The notes under the pieces were generated by a model that saw only the letters and a list, made by a program, of their open reading frames with translations, ran no database searches and was not told the DNA's origin. The translations under genes were made by a program, and so were the position numbers. A DNA stretch of 64,000 nucleotides, from contig NZ_ATUK01000013.1 of the NCBI RefSeq assembly GCF_000420165.1, forward strand, positions 124,001 to 188,000, read 5' to 3'. Numbering within the stretch: position 1 is the stretch's first letter; each line of letters opens with the position of its first letter. The stretch comes from Thioalkalivibrio sp. AKL19 (GTDB taxonomy: Bacteria; Pseudomonadota; Gammaproteobacteria; Ectothiorhodospirales; Ectothiorhodospiraceae). Positions 1 through 8,950 of this stretch are shown here, piece after piece.

Positions 1-1
1 G

Positions 2-676
2 GCGCTGGGCTTCGAGTACCTCGTGCGGGTGTGGAACTATCTCCCCGCCATCAATGACCCGGTGGACGGCCAGGAACGCTATCGCGGCTTCTGCAGCGGG
101 CGCGCGCGGGTCTTCGAGGCATTGCCGGCGTACGAACGCATCCTGCCGGCGGCCACTGCGATCGGTACGCATTCCGACGGGCTGCTGATCTACTTCATTG
201 CCACGCGCGAGGCCGCGGCCCGGATCGAGAATCCGCGCCAGGTCAGTGCCTACCGCTACCCGCGCCAGTACGGCCCGCGCAGCCCCTCGTTTGCGCGCGC
301 CAGCCTGTGGCAGTCGGGGCCGCGGGCCGCCGAACTGTTCATCTCCGGAACGGCGAGTATCGTGGGCCATGAAAGCCGGCATGTCGGGGACCTGGGGGCG
401 CAGATCGACGAGAGCCTGCGTAACATCGGGGTGTTGCTGGAACAGGCCGCCACGCACCACCCGGTCCACGCCGATGCCCCGCGGGAGCTGTCGGCACTGA
501 AGGTCTACCTGCGCCGAGCCGCCGACGCGCCGGCCGCCGAGGCGCATCTGCGGGAACGCCTGGGCCACGATGTACCCTGGCTGTTGCTGCACGGCGATAT
601 CTGCCGTGAGGAATTGCTGGTGGAGATCGAGGGACTGTACTCGGAGCGTCTGACGGAGACGCTCGCGATACCATGA
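2..676 (+). CDS. Chorismatase-like protein (FkbO/Hyg5/XanB2 family), 5' end missing
   Basis: Only the C-terminal ~224 residues lie in the window; the reading frame is open from base 2, so the start is upstream. The family hydrolyses or rearranges chorismate to dihydroxycyclohexadiene-carboxylate or hydroxybenzoates; XanB2-type members supply 3- and 4-hydroxybenzoate for aryl-polyene pigment and ubiquinone. Family-like blocks seen here are SGRARVFE, GLLIYFIATR, the ISGTASIVGHES block and the closing HGDICREELLVEIEG block, which carries the conserved acidic residues of the active-site region. A UbiE-type methyltransferase follows 71 bp downstream on the same strand, which fits quinone or aryl-polyene metabolism. 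Which product this enzyme makes cannot be told from the fragment. Confidence 0.75.
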   Translation, partial: ALGFEYLVRVWNYLPAINDPVDGQERYRGFCSGRARVFEALPAYERILPAATAIGTHSDGLLIYFIATREAAARIENPRQVSAYRYPRQYGPRSPSFARASLWQSGPRAAELFISGTASIVGHESRHVGDLGAQIDESLRNIGVLLEQAATHHPVHADAPRELSALKVYLRRAADAPAAEAHLRERLGHDVPWLLLHGDICREELLVEIEGLYSERLTETLAIP

Positions 677-747
677 CGGATTGATGCCGGGCCGGACGGA
701 CTGCCGCGAGAGGGTGGTCACCGGTCCCTAGCCAGGGAGAACACGCA

Positions 748-1494
748 ATGCAGCCGACCACCAAGAAGCCGCACCCGGTCCTGAAGGACTACTACGGCGA
801 CGAGGCCAGCCGCCGCGCCTACGTCGACGACCTGTTTGACCGGACCGCCCCGTATTACGACCGCATCCTGCGGGTGGGCTTCTTCGGCACCGGCCAGTCG
901 TATCGCCGGTTTGTCCTGAAACAATCCGGTCTGGAGGCCGGTATGGAGGTGCTGGACGTGGCCACCGGCACCGGCCCGGTTGCGGAGGAGATCCGCAAGG
1001 TGGTGGGGGACGATCACCTGACCTGCGTCGACCCGAGCCGCGGCATGATGGATATCGCCCGCACCAAGATGGATGCCACCTTCATCCAGAGCCTGGGCGA
1101 GCAGATGCCGCTGCCGGACCAGCAGTACGACCGTCTGTACATGGGGTATGGGCTTCGCCATGTGCGCGACCTGCACGAGTTGTTCAGCGAGTACTTCCGC
1201 GTGCTGAAGCCGGGCGGGCGCTGCACTATCCTCGAGGTCTCGCGGCCACGTACGAAGTTCCAGTTTGGCCTGGCACGCTTCTATTTCCGCGATTTCGTGC
1301 CGTTTGTGGGCAAGGTGCTCACCCGCGACCCGGACGGGCAACTGCTGATGCGCTATTTCTGGGACACCATCGATCAGTGCGTCCCCCCGGACGACATCAT
1401 GGAAACCCTGCGATCCGTCGGTTTCGAAGACGTGCAGCGCAATGTCCAGCTCGGCGTCTTCAGCGCCTACATGGCGACGCGCCCGGCCGGGTAG
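748..1494 (+). CDS. UbiE/COQ5-family class I SAM-dependent methyltransferase
   Basis: A 248-residue soluble methyltransferase. SAM-binding motif I is VLDVATGTGPV at about residues 68-78, an acidic strand-2 end (CVDPS) lies near 93-97, and LKPGG is at about 153-157, the usual order of the Rossmann-fold family. The N-terminal DRTAPYYDRI and the GLRHVRDL segment resemble UbiE, but the diagnostic YDxMN motif of true UbiE is replaced by YDRILRVGF, so the substrate is uncertain. An AGGGAGA ribosome-binding site precedes the ATG. Position after a chorismatase-like gene suggests a hydroxybenzoate-derived substrate (ubiquinone ring or aryl-polyene head group); this is inference. Confidence 0.75.
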   Translation: MQPTTKKPHPVLKDYYGDEASRRAYVDDLFDRTAPYYDRILRVGFFGTGQSYRRFVLKQSGLEAGMEVLDVATGTGPVAEEIRKVVGDDHLTCVDPSRGMMDIARTKMDATFIQSLGEQMPLPDQQYDRLYMGYGLRHVRDLHELFSEYFRVLKPGGRCTILEVSRPRTKFQFGLARFYFRDFVPFVGKVLTRDPDGQLLMRYFWDTIDQCVPPDDIMETLRSVGFEDVQRNVQLGVFSAYMATRPAG

Positions 1495-1502
1495 ATCGCC
1501 CC

Positions 1503-1760
1503 GTGGCCCGGCTGAAGGTGAAGGTGGCGCCGGGCAGCAAGCGCAACGCCTTGGCCGGGTGGATGGGCGACACCCTCAAGCTGCAAGTGCGGGCGCCGCC
1601 GGAGAAGGGCCGCGCCAACGAGGCCGTGATTGCGCTGCTGGCGGCCGAACTGGGTTGCCCGAAGTCGGCCGTGGAGGTGGTAGCTGGCGCGACCTCGCGC
1701 AGCAAGACGGTGACGGTGGAGGGCTGGACCGAGTCCGACTTGCGCCACGCGTTATCCTGA
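1503..1760 (+). CDS. DUF167 / YggU family protein
   Basis: An 85-residue protein with the DUF167 signature: VKVAPGSKRNAL near the N-terminus, then LKLQVRAPPEKGRANEA and a SRSKTV segment. The family is small, soluble and of unknown biochemical role. The GTG start lies 8 bp past the methyltransferase stop, and starting there gives the usual family length and N-terminus; an earlier in-frame start would overlap the methyltransferase by more than 100 bp. No clear Shine-Dalgarno is visible, so translational coupling to the upstream gene is likely. Confidence 0.8.
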   Translation: MARLKVKVAPGSKRNALAGWMGDTLKLQVRAPPEKGRANEAVIALLAAELGCPKSAVEVVAGATSRSKTVTVEGWTESDLRHALS

Positions 1761-1817
1761 TGACTCATGACTGTGACGCGGCTCGTGCCTGACGAGCCCC
1801 TGTGAAGGGAACTACGG

Positions 1818-2852
1818 ATGAACCGCCTGACCCTGACCCGACCGGATGACTGGCACCTGCACCTGCGCGACGGCGACGTCCTCGCTTCGGTGCTGCCGGA
1901 TACCGCGCGCCGCTTCCGCCGCGCGATCATCATGCCCAACCTGAAGCCACCGGTGACCACGGTCGAGGCCGCGGGCGACTACCGTGACCGCATCCTGGCG
2001 GCGCTGCCGGAGGAGGCGGACTTCGAGCCGCTGATGACGCTGTATCTCACCGAGGGCACGACCCCGGGGATGATCGACGCGGCGAAGGCCTCCGGGTTCA
2101 TCCACGGGGTCAAGCTGTACCCGGCCGGCGCCACGACCAATGCTGCCAGCGGGGTAACCGATATCCGCCGTTGCTATCCGGTGTTCGAGGCCATGCAGCG
2201 GGTGGACCTGCCCCTGTTGATCCACGGGGAGGTGACCGATCCGGACGTGGACATCTTCGACCGCGAGGCGGTGTTCATCGAGCGCCACCTGGAACCGCTG
2301 ATCCGGGACTTCCCCGAGCTGCGCGTGGTGCTGGAGCACATCACCACCGAATCCGCCGTGCAGTTCATCCACGACGGGCCGGAACACGTTGCCTCCACCA
2401 TTACCCCGCAGCATCTGCTCTACAACCGCAACGCGCTGTTCGCCGGCGGGATGCGGCCGCACCACTTCTGTCTGCCGATCCTGAAACGCGAGCGTCACCG
2501 CAAGGCCCTTTTGGAGGCGGCGACCAGCGGGCACCCACGGTTCTTCCTGGGGACCGACAGTGCGCCGCATCCGCGCCACGCGAAGGAGTCGGCCTGTGGC
2601 TGCGCGGGGATCTATTCCGCGCACGCGGCCATCGAGCTGTACGCGGAGGCCTTCGCCGCGGCGGAGGCGCTGGATCGGCTGGAAGGCTTTGCCAGCCATT
2701 TCGGACCGGATTTCTACAAGCTGCCGCGCAACACCGACACCCTGACGCTGGAGCGCTCCCCGTGGAACGTACCGGAAGCGGTACTGTTCGGGCATGACCC
2801 GGGTGTGCCGTTGCGCGCGGGCGAGACCATCGCCTGGCAACTGGCTCAATAA
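1818..2852 (+). CDS. pyrC: Dihydroorotase, class II (PyrC)
   Basis: Zinc amidohydrolase of de novo pyrimidine synthesis: reversible cyclisation of N-carbamoyl-aspartate to dihydroorotate. At 344 residues it has the E. coli PyrC length. Metal and catalytic residues are in place: HLHLRDG at 13-19 (H13, H15), the lysine that is carboxylated in GVKLYPAG (K99), H136 in LIHGE, H174 in LEHIT and D247 in GTDSAPH. An AAGGGA ribosome-binding site sits 7 bp before the ATG. It stands alone between small genes, as pyrC often does in gammaproteobacteria. Confidence 0.96.
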   Translation: MNRLTLTRPDDWHLHLRDGDVLASVLPDTARRFRRAIIMPNLKPPVTTVEAAGDYRDRILAALPEEADFEPLMTLYLTEGTTPGMIDAAKASGFIHGVKLYPAGATTNAASGVTDIRRCYPVFEAMQRVDLPLLIHGEVTDPDVDIFDREAVFIERHLEPLIRDFPELRVVLEHITTESAVQFIHDGPEHVASTITPQHLLYNRNALFAGGMRPHHFCLPILKRERHRKALLEAATSGHPRFFLGTDSAPHPRHAKESACGCAGIYSAHAAIELYAEAFAAAEALDRLEGFASHFGPDFYKLPRNTDTLTLERSPWNVPEAVLFGHDPGVPLRAGETIAWQLAQ

Positions 2853-2926
2853 ACGCGCTCGCCGAACCCGGCACTACGGGTGCGGTCAGCAGGGTAGTAG
2901 ACAATGGACAGGATGAGGACACCGGC

Positions 2927-3406
2927 ATGACGGAACCCAACGTGCAACGCGGAACCCTGTGGTTCTGGATGGCCATCAGTCTCGGGGTGGCGTTGCTGAT
3001 TATCGCGCTCGGCGTCAGGCTGGAGCCCGCCGGTGCCGCGATCCTGCGTGCCCCGCTCAGTTCGCCGGCGGCCGGCGCGCTCGGGTTTGGCCTGCTGATG
3101 GTCTGGGCAGCCTATGCCTATGCGCTGTCCGCCGGGCGTGCCGCGGGCAGCCAGGAAATGGGGGTGGTGATCCTCAATCTCGGTCTGCCGGTGGCCCTGA
3201 TCCTGCTGTGGGGGGCCGAACTGAACGCGCTGGCGTTCTTTGTGGCGATCGGGTGGACGCTGACCCTGGGCGGAATGGCCATGCGCCTGTTTCGGCGCGA
3301 GGCCCTGGCCGGGGTGATGATGCTGCCCATCATCGGGGTGAGCCTCACGGGGATCCTGCTGTCGCTGACCCTCTGGGTCGTGCCGGCCGCAACGGGCGGC
3401 GCCTGA
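2927..3406 (+). CDS. Small integral membrane protein of unknown function
   Basis: 159 residues with four or five hydrophobic helices: about 12-33, 45-67, 79-98, 100-118 and 127-150. The N-terminal 10 residues and short loops are polar. No family is recognised. An AGGATGAGGAC stretch before the ATG can serve as ribosome-binding site. It converges on the GGDEF-EAL gene with an 18-bp gap. The high fraction of Leu, Gly, Ala and Val and the lack of conserved polar residues within helices give no hint of transport or catalysis. Confidence 0.7.
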   Translation: MTEPNVQRGTLWFWMAISLGVALLIIALGVRLEPAGAAILRAPLSSPAAGALGFGLLMVWAAYAYALSAGRAAGSQEMGVVILNLGLPVALILLWGAELNALAFFVAIGWTLTLGGMAMRLFRREALAGVMMLPIIGVSLTGILLSLTLWVVPAATGGA

Positions 3407-3424
3407 CCGGGGCGGGCCCGCTGC

Positions 3425-5392
3425 CTACACGGCCCGGTGCATCGGGTCGGGAATGGGCAGCGATTCGGGCGCGCCCCGGGCGTGCGCGAAGAAGGCATCC
3501 GCGTCCATGGGGCGGGCGAACAGGTAGCCCTGAAAACGCAGGTCGCCATGGGTTGCCAGCCACTGGTACTGGGCGTCCGTCTCGACCCCCTCCGCAACAA
3601 CCTGTAGCCGAAACTGCCGGGCGATATCGCAGATGGTGCGTACCATGGCCTGGTCGTCGGCGTCGTGGTCCACCTGACGGACAAAGCTCCGGTCGATCTT
3701 GAGTTCGTCGAAGGGCAGGCGCTTGAGATAGCTGAGAGAGGAAAAGCCCGTCCCGAAGTCGTCCATGGAGAAGCGCAGGCCCATCTGGCGCAGGGCCTGC
3801 ATGATGTGGATGACGCGGTCGGTATCCTCGGCCACCACGTGTTCGGTGATCTCCAGGGTGATGCGGTGGGCGTGCTCGCGGTCCAGGTAGCGGGCGATCA
3901 GCTCCTGCATGCGATGCACGAAGTTCAGGTGGACCAGCTGGCGCGGACTGATGTTGATGGCCAGCTGCTCCAGGTGGAATCCGGTGCGGTCCCAGTCGCG
4001 CAGGGCCTGGAAGGCGCGCGCGATGACCGCGTCGCCCAGTTCGCTGATGTAGCCGGTCTGCTCGGCAATAGGGATGAACTCCGCCGGTGAGACCGGGCCG
4101 AGCTCGGCGCTTTGCCAGCGGATCAGGGTTTCGGCGCTGCGGATATGGCCGGTGGCATCCACCTGCGGCTGGAACAGGACCTCGATCTCGCGGTTGTGCA
4201 ACGCGAAATGCAGGCAGCGTTCGATCTGCAAGTGCCGCTCTACGGCCCGCGACAACTCGTCGCTGAACACCACCACGCCGTCGCGGCCGCGGTCCTTGAC
4301 CTCGTACATGGCAATATCCGCCTCGCGTACGAGCTGATGCGAGTCGACCGGGTGGTCCGGCTCGATCAGGCGGATCCCGATGCTGGCGCTCACGTGCAGG
4401 TGGTGGCTGCGGATGATGTAGGGCGTCTTGACCACCTGCAGGAGCGAGCGCGCCAGCCGGCGGGCGGCGCGCTCGCAGGTCTGGCGGTCGCCCTTGCCAG
4501 GGGCGACGATCACGAACTCGTCACCGCCCAGGCGGGCGAGGTGATGGCCGGGGGGAAGGGCGTTGGCGAAGTCGCGTGTCACGGATTTGAGCAGCTCGTC
4601 CCCGATGTCGTGTCCCAGCAGGTCGTTGACCGTCTTGAAGTGATCCAGATCGATCAGCAGCAGGAAGGAGTGCTGGCGGTGGTGCTGCAGCACCTCCAGG
4701 CTCTCTTCGAGGTGCTCGATGAAGGCCGCGCGGTTGTTCAGGCCGGTGAGGGCGTCGTGCGAGGCCTGGTGGAGGCTGTCGCGCAGCAGGCCGAAGCTGC
4801 TGCTCGCGGCGTAGTACAGGACCAGGGCCAGGGTCGCCGAGAAGGCCGCCAGGACGTACCCGTACCAGTCCCCGATCAGCAGGAAATAGATCGCCAGCGG
4901 TGCGATCATGGCGGGGATCAGCGGCCGGAACACCCAGGGGGCCGGATAGAGCAGGGCCGCCACCACGGTGGTGGCGCCGATCTGGGTGAAGATGGCGATA
5001 TAGTGGAGGTTCTGGGAGTCCAGGCGGACGAAGACCAGGAAGATTACGGTCCACAACGCCACATAGAGGTACAGAAAGAGGGTGAGCCGGATCCGCCAGC
5101 GGATGCGTTGCTCGGGGGCCAGTGGCGATCGGTGGTAGCGCCAGTACAGCTGCAGCCCCCACAGCGAGGCGGCGGCCATCACGGCGTACCAGGACACGGC
5201 CGCGGTGAATGCGCCGTGCAGAGTGCCGAGCAGGATATATCCCAGCCCCGGCAGCAGCGACAAGGCCACCAGGACCGGGATCTGCCGGGTCAGGTAGGAG
5301 TCGAAGCGCGGGTCGGCCCGCAGCGCCTCCCGCGCCGGTGCAAGGGCATGCACGGAGGACGCCGACGGTTTGTCTCCCTGGGTGAGTGCCAT
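3425..5392 (-). CDS. Membrane-bound GGDEF-EAL protein (putative c-di-GMP phosphodiesterase/cyclase)
   Basis: 655 residues. Six hydrophobic helices (about 38-58, 62-80, 102-122, 132-150, 156-172, 176-195) lead into a GGDEF domain (from ~208; LGGDEF active loop) and a C-terminal EAL domain. The inhibitory I-site is absent: PPGH stands where RxxD belongs. The EAL domain keeps its catalytic set: ETL in place of EAL, NISPRQL, EITEHV, DDFGTG, KIDRSF, AEGVE and QGY, so phosphodiesterase activity is expected; the intact GGDEF loop leaves cyclase activity possible. The chosen ATG has CGGAG upstream; the reading frame is open further 5' but without membrane-protein character. The integral membrane sensor has no family I can name. 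Confidence 0.9.
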   Translation of the reverse strand: MALTQGDKPSASSVHALAPAREALRADPRFDSYLTRQIPVLVALSLLPGLGYILLGTLHGAFTAAVSWYAVMAAASLWGLQLYWRYHRSPLAPEQRIRWRIRLTLFLYLYVALWTVIFLVFVRLDSQNLHYIAIFTQIGATTVVAALLYPAPWVFRPLIPAMIAPLAIYFLLIGDWYGYVLAAFSATLALVLYYAASSSFGLLRDSLHQASHDALTGLNNRAAFIEHLEESLEVLQHHRQHSFLLLIDLDHFKTVNDLLGHDIGDELLKSVTRDFANALPPGHHLARLGGDEFVIVAPGKGDRQTCERAARRLARSLLQVVKTPYIIRSHHLHVSASIGIRLIEPDHPVDSHQLVREADIAMYEVKDRGRDGVVVFSDELSRAVERHLQIERCLHFALHNREIEVLFQPQVDATGHIRSAETLIRWQSAELGPVSPAEFIPIAEQTGYISELGDAVIARAFQALRDWDRTGFHLEQLAINISPRQLVHLNFVHRMQELIARYLDREHAHRITLEITEHVVAEDTDRVIHIMQALRQMGLRFSMDDFGTGFSSLSYLKRLPFDELKIDRSFVRQVDHDADDQAMVRTICDIARQFRLQVVAEGVETDAQYQWLATHGDLRFQGYLFARPMDADAFFAHARGAPESLPIPDPMHRAV

Positions 5393-5494
5393 CGGCTCCG
5401 TGAGGGGGCTTGTGCAGAAGGGCCGGACATTACGGTAAATCCATCCAGGGCTCAATGCGTGGGTAGGTGAGCCGCCGCAGTTACGGGGAACGAG

Positions 5495-5869
5495 ATGCTG
5501 CTGACCGAGGCACAAATCGAGGCGCAACTGACCGATGCGGCGCGTCGGGGCGAATTCGACGATCTCCCCGGGAGCGGCCAGCCCCTGGAACTGGATGACG
5601 ACAGCGCGGTGCCGGAAGAGCTGCGCATGGCCTACCGGGTGATGAAGAACGCCGGTTATGTGCCCGAGGCCGTCCAGATCCGGGGCGAGATCGCCTCCGT
5701 GGAGGCCCTGCTGCAGGCGGCGGACGACGAGGCCTCGCGCCAGCATGCCGCCCGGCGCCTGCGCGTGTTGCTGGATCGCCTGAATCGCAGCGGTGATGGC
5801 CGGGGGATGGTCTCGGAGTCCGGCTATTTTCGCCAGCTATGCGAGCGCATGGACGGCCCTGCGCGATGA
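5495..5869 (+). CDS. DUF1992 (DnaJ-homologue C28-type) protein
   Basis: 124 residues with the DUF1992 signature near the N-terminus: an amphipathic helix, AARRGEFDDLPGSGQPL, then LDDDSAVPEELRMAYRVMKNAGYVPE. The domain occurs in bacterial proteins and in eukaryotic DNAJC28; its role is unknown. The gene ends in an ATGA overlap with the radical SAM gene, so the two are probably translationally coupled. It diverges from the GGDEF-EAL gene across about 100 bp that should hold promoters for both. Confidence 0.85.
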   Translation: MLLTEAQIEAQLTDAARRGEFDDLPGSGQPLELDDDSAVPEELRMAYRVMKNAGYVPEAVQIRGEIASVEALLQAADDEASRQHAARRLRVLLDRLNRSGDGRGMVSESGYFRQLCERMDGPAR

Positions 5870-6954
5870 ACCCGCTCCATGGCCCCCTGAGAGGGCGCGG
5901 CGCGACCCTGGACCCGGACGCGCGTTTCGAGCCAACCCGGCGGGAACCCTTCGATGACGGGTGGGAAGGGGATGGCGAGGCCCCGCCACCGCTGCGCACC
6001 GAGGTCACGGTCGAGCACCCGCGCCGCGTGCTGTCGTGGAATCAGTCGCCGGATGTGCCATTCGAGCTCTCGCTGAACCCCTATCGCGGCTGCGAACACG
6101 GCTGCTCCTACTGCTTCGCTCGACCGGCACACGCCTACGTGGGGTTGTCGCCGGGACTCGATTTCGAAAGCCGCCTGTTCGCCAAGGTGGGTGCGGCCGA
6201 GTGCCTGCGGCGCGAGCTGGCAAGGCCCTCGCACCGGGTGACGCCGCTGGCCCTGGGCATCAACACGGATGCCTACCAGCCCGTCGAGCGCGAATGGCGG
6301 ATCACGCGGGAGCTTCTGGAGGTGCTGGCCGAGACCGGACACCCAGTATCAATCGTGACCAAGTCGGCCCTGGTCGAGCGTGACCTGGACCTGCTGGCGC
6401 CGATGGCGGAACGCGGGCTGGTCCAGGTTGCCGTTTCGCTGACCACCCTCGACCGGAGCCTGTCGCGCCATCTGGAGCCACGCGCCGCGGCTCCGCAGCG
6501 GCGCCTGCAGACGATCGAGCGGCTGAACGCGGCGGGGGTGCCGGTCAACGTTCTGGTGGCGCCGCTGATCCCCGTGCTGACGGATGGCGAACTGGAATCA
6601 CTGCTGGAGGCGGGCGCGGCGGCCGGCGCGGTGGCGGCCGGGTATGTGCTTTTGCGGCTCCCGCGCGAGGTCGCGCCACTGTTCGAGGACTGGCTGCGCC
6701 ATCATCATCCGCTCAAGGCCGACCACATCCTGCAGCGCCTGCGGGAGGCGCATGGCGGCAAGCTGTATGACGCCACCTTCGGCCATCGCATGCGCGGGGC
6801 CGGCGCCTACGCCGAGCTGTTGCGCCAGCGCTTCCGGCTGGCCCGGCGGCGCGCGGGACTGGCCGGGCGCCTCGTGGAACTGGACTGCGGCCAGTTCCAG
6901 CCGCCGGCGCGGCCGCGAAAGGCCCATGCCGAGGGCCAGATGGACCTGTTCTGA
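5866..6954 (+). CDS. PA0069-family radical SAM protein
   Basis: 362 residues. The radical SAM cluster motif CxxxCxxC is CEHGCSYC at residues 76-83, set in NPYRGCEHGCSYCFARPAHAY, typical of the PA0069 family of SplB-related proteins. The cluster would bind [4Fe-4S] and S-adenosylmethionine; the reaction is unknown. The ATG at 5866 overlaps the DUF1992 stop as ATGA; an upstream in-frame ATG at 5839 would lengthen the overlap and is less likely. The C-terminal ~100 residues are Arg-rich and contain the HPLKADHIL and YDATFGHRMRG blocks expected of the family. Confidence 0.88.
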   Translation: MNPLHGPLRGRGATLDPDARFEPTRREPFDDGWEGDGEAPPPLRTEVTVEHPRRVLSWNQSPDVPFELSLNPYRGCEHGCSYCFARPAHAYVGLSPGLDFESRLFAKVGAAECLRRELARPSHRVTPLALGINTDAYQPVEREWRITRELLEVLAETGHPVSIVTKSALVERDLDLLAPMAERGLVQVAVSLTTLDRSLSRHLEPRAAAPQRRLQTIERLNAAGVPVNVLVAPLIPVLTDGELESLLEAGAAAGAVAAGYVLLRLPREVAPLFEDWLRHHHPLKADHILQRLREAHGGKLYDATFGHRMRGAGAYAELLRQRFRLARRRAGLAGRLVELDCGQFQPPARPRKAHAEGQMDLF

Positions 6955-7102
6955 TCAAGGTAGCCGGGTGCGGGGCGGCGCGGGATACAGCGCCACGATC
7001 CCGGGTGGTGGCCACCGTCGGGCCGGGAAAGGGGCGGGCAGGCCCGATCCCCGGAAGCGCCGATCTGGTTTACAGTGGGCCTTCGTGAACAAGGGCGGGA
7101 CG

Positions 7103-7912
7103 ATGCCGGAGACCTCCACAACCCCTACCGATCCCGCGGCCTGGTGGGGCCGCCGGCCGCTCGCTGCTGGGCAGCACGGCCGCTGGTCCATCGGGCCGCT
7201 CGATCTCTGGCTGCTGCACGGCGATCAGGAATGGCAGTTGGTGCTCGAACGTCCTCGCGACTCCGCCGATGCCACCCTGGCGATCGATGTCCCCTGCAAT
7301 GATGCGTTTCCGGAATCGGCCAAGGACCGGCTGCGTTTCGCCGGCTCTCCGGTCGGCACCGAGCCGGAATTGCGCGTGGCCCTGGCGGACCGGGCGATGG
7401 TGAGCCGTCCGCAGGATCCTTTCTACGTGCCGTCCCAGGGGGAGGTCACGCTTTATCTGAGTACGCCGGCCTGGGTGCAGCTGTACCTGGGACCGGCCCG
7501 AGTACAGGAATTCCCGGTCTACACGCCTTCCGATACGTGGTTCGGCGCGAGCACCGTGAACGGCGAACTGTGCTATGCCACCCGCACCCAGGCGCGCCTG
7601 GACCTGGCCGACGTGCCGGAACGGCCGCATCGCGTGGTGACCCCGCTGACCATTGCCAACAAGGCGGACGACGCGTTGTTCCTGGAGCGGGTGAACCTGC
7701 CGGTGCCGCGTCTGCCGGTCTACGCCGACGAGCACCACCGGCTGTGGACCCCGGCGGTGCGCATGGAGCGCGAGGAGGACCGCGACATGGCAGAGATGAA
7801 GATCGACTCCGGGCCACCGGCCGTGGCGGCCGGTGCGCGACGCATTGCCGAGCCTCGCCAGGCCGGGGGACGGCATTTGATGGTGCGGGCGTTCACCGCC
7901 CTGTTTCAGTAG
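7103..7912 (+). CDS. DUF432-like protein paired with a mechanosensitive channel
   Basis: 269 residues, soluble, no signal peptide and no membrane helix. Sequence style (WSIGPLDLWL, YVPSQGEVTLYLSTPAW, PSDTWFGASTVNGELCYATRT, RVVTPLTIANKADDAL) and its place 15 bp ahead of an MscS gene match the DUF432 family, which is often encoded next to MscS channels. The family role is unknown; a regulatory or accessory function for the channel is inferred from linkage. AAGGGCGGGA gives a ribosome-binding site for the chosen ATG; a GTG 18 bp earlier is the alternative. Confidence 0.65.
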   Translation: MPETSTTPTDPAAWWGRRPLAAGQHGRWSIGPLDLWLLHGDQEWQLVLERPRDSADATLAIDVPCNDAFPESAKDRLRFAGSPVGTEPELRVALADRAMVSRPQDPFYVPSQGEVTLYLSTPAWVQLYLGPARVQEFPVYTPSDTWFGASTVNGELCYATRTQARLDLADVPERPHRVVTPLTIANKADDALFLERVNLPVPRLPVYADEHHRLWTPAVRMEREEDRDMAEMKIDSGPPAVAAGARRIAEPRQAGGRHLMVRAFTALFQ

Positions 7913-7927
7913 GGAGCCACGTACACC

Positions 7928-8815
7928 ATGAATGAATGGCTACAAGCGGCCGAGGCCTTCGTGACCAGCGAGGCCTTTCTCGCGGCGATCCGCGCGGTGC
8001 TGTACCTGCTGGTCGGCCTTCTGGTGGCACGGCTGGTGTCGCGCGGACTGGCGCGGATGCTGGAGGACAAGCTCGACGCCCAGCAGGTGATGCTGACCCG
8101 GCGCATCAGCTTCTACGTGATCGTGCTGCTGGTGCTGGCCTCGGCGCTGCGCGAACTCGGGTTCGACCTGACCGTGCTGCTGGGCGCGGCCGGCATCCTG
8201 ACGGTCGCGCTCGGCTTTGCCTCGCAGACATCGGCCTCCAACCTGATCTCGGGGCTGTTCCTGATTGGCGAGCGGCCGTTCTCCGTCGGGGACGTGATCA
8301 AGGTCGGGGATGCCACCGGCGAGGTACTCTCGATCGACCCGCTGTCGGTGAAACTTCGGACCTTCGACAACCTGATGGTGCGGGTGCCCAACGAGAGCCT
8401 GGTGAAATCCCAGCTGACCAACCTCAGCCGCTTCCCGATCCGTCGGCTCGACATGCAGGTCGGGGTGGCCTATCACACCGATCTCAAGCAGTTGCGGGAC
8501 ATCCTGATGACGGTGGCGGAGGGCAATCCGGTGTGCCTGGAGGAACCCAAGCCGTTGTTCATCTTCCTCGAATACGGGGACTCCGCGCTGAAAATCCAGT
8601 TCTCCGTCTGGGCACGGCGGGAGAAATTCCTGGATCTGCGCAACTCCATGCACGAGGGCGTGAAGGCGGCGCTGGACGAGGCAGGCATCGAGATCCCGTT
8701 CCCGCAACGCACCCTGGGCAGTCTGGGCGGCCCGCTACCGGTGCGCATCGTCGACAACGTGTCGGATGTCGAGGCGGAAGCCGCCGCCCCGACGGAGCCG
8801 GGCGCGCGCTCCTAA
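7928..8815 (+). CDS. mscS: MscS-family small-conductance mechanosensitive channel
   Basis: 295 residues, close to E. coli MscS. Three N-terminal helices (about 18-37, 59-80, 83-110) are followed by the beta-domain block GERPFSVGDVIKVGD and the family motif VRVPNESLVKSQLTN. The third helix is Gly/Ala-rich (LLGAAGILTVALGFASQT), as needed for pore packing. A heptameric inner-membrane channel that vents solutes on hypo-osmotic shock is expected. The tail beyond residue ~265 (DVEAEAAAPTEPGAR) is an acidic, low-complexity extension. It shares a short 15-bp gap with the DUF432-like gene and is probably co-transcribed. Confidence 0.92.
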   Translation: MNEWLQAAEAFVTSEAFLAAIRAVLYLLVGLLVARLVSRGLARMLEDKLDAQQVMLTRRISFYVIVLLVLASALRELGFDLTVLLGAAGILTVALGFASQTSASNLISGLFLIGERPFSVGDVIKVGDATGEVLSIDPLSVKLRTFDNLMVRVPNESLVKSQLTNLSRFPIRRLDMQVGVAYHTDLKQLRDILMTVAEGNPVCLEEPKPLFIFLEYGDSALKIQFSVWARREKFLDLRNSMHEGVKAALDEAGIEIPFPQRTLGSLGGPLPVRIVDNVSDVEAEAAAPTEPGARS

Positions 8816-8840
8816 GTGGCAAGGGCCCGGCCGGACGTGC

Positions 8841-8873
8841 GGGCGCGGCCCGGGGAGAACCGGCTCAGTCCAG
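8841..8873. repeat. Imperfect direct repeat of the nuclease gene's 3' flank (copy A)
   Basis: This 33-bp stretch matches bases 9309-9341 at 26 of 33 positions, including the shared GGGCGCGGCCCG start and TCAGTCCAG end. In the second copy the TCA is the stop codon (read on the minus strand) of the secreted nuclease gene. The two copies flank the hairpin repeat and the MITE-like element. A local duplication is possible; in DNA of this GC content a chance resemblance is not fully excluded. Confidence 0.4.
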
Positions 8874-8882
8874 GGACGTAGC

Positions 8883-8907
8883 ATGGGATGAGCGGAGCGA
8901 ATCCCAT
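8883..8907. repeat. Intergenic hairpin repeat (ATGGGAT...ATCCCAT)
   Basis: Perfect 7-bp arms ATGGGAT and ATCCCAT surround an 11-base loop GAGCGGAGCGA. Units of the form TGGGATGAGCGnAGCGAATCCCA are a common intergenic repeat type in gammaproteobacteria. The following CTGCGTTTCGCTGCGC resembles the partner half of such repeats and runs directly into the MITE-like insertion. No gene is seen in 8816-9332 apart from these elements. Confidence 0.6.
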
Positions 8908-8950
8908 CAAGGAACTGGCACGACGCGGGAAGTGCTGCGTTTCGCTGCGC

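Noticed and set aside
4112-5470. A 452-codon frame opposite the GGDEF-EAL gene
   Set aside because: Low-complexity antisense shadow of a clear two-domain protein.
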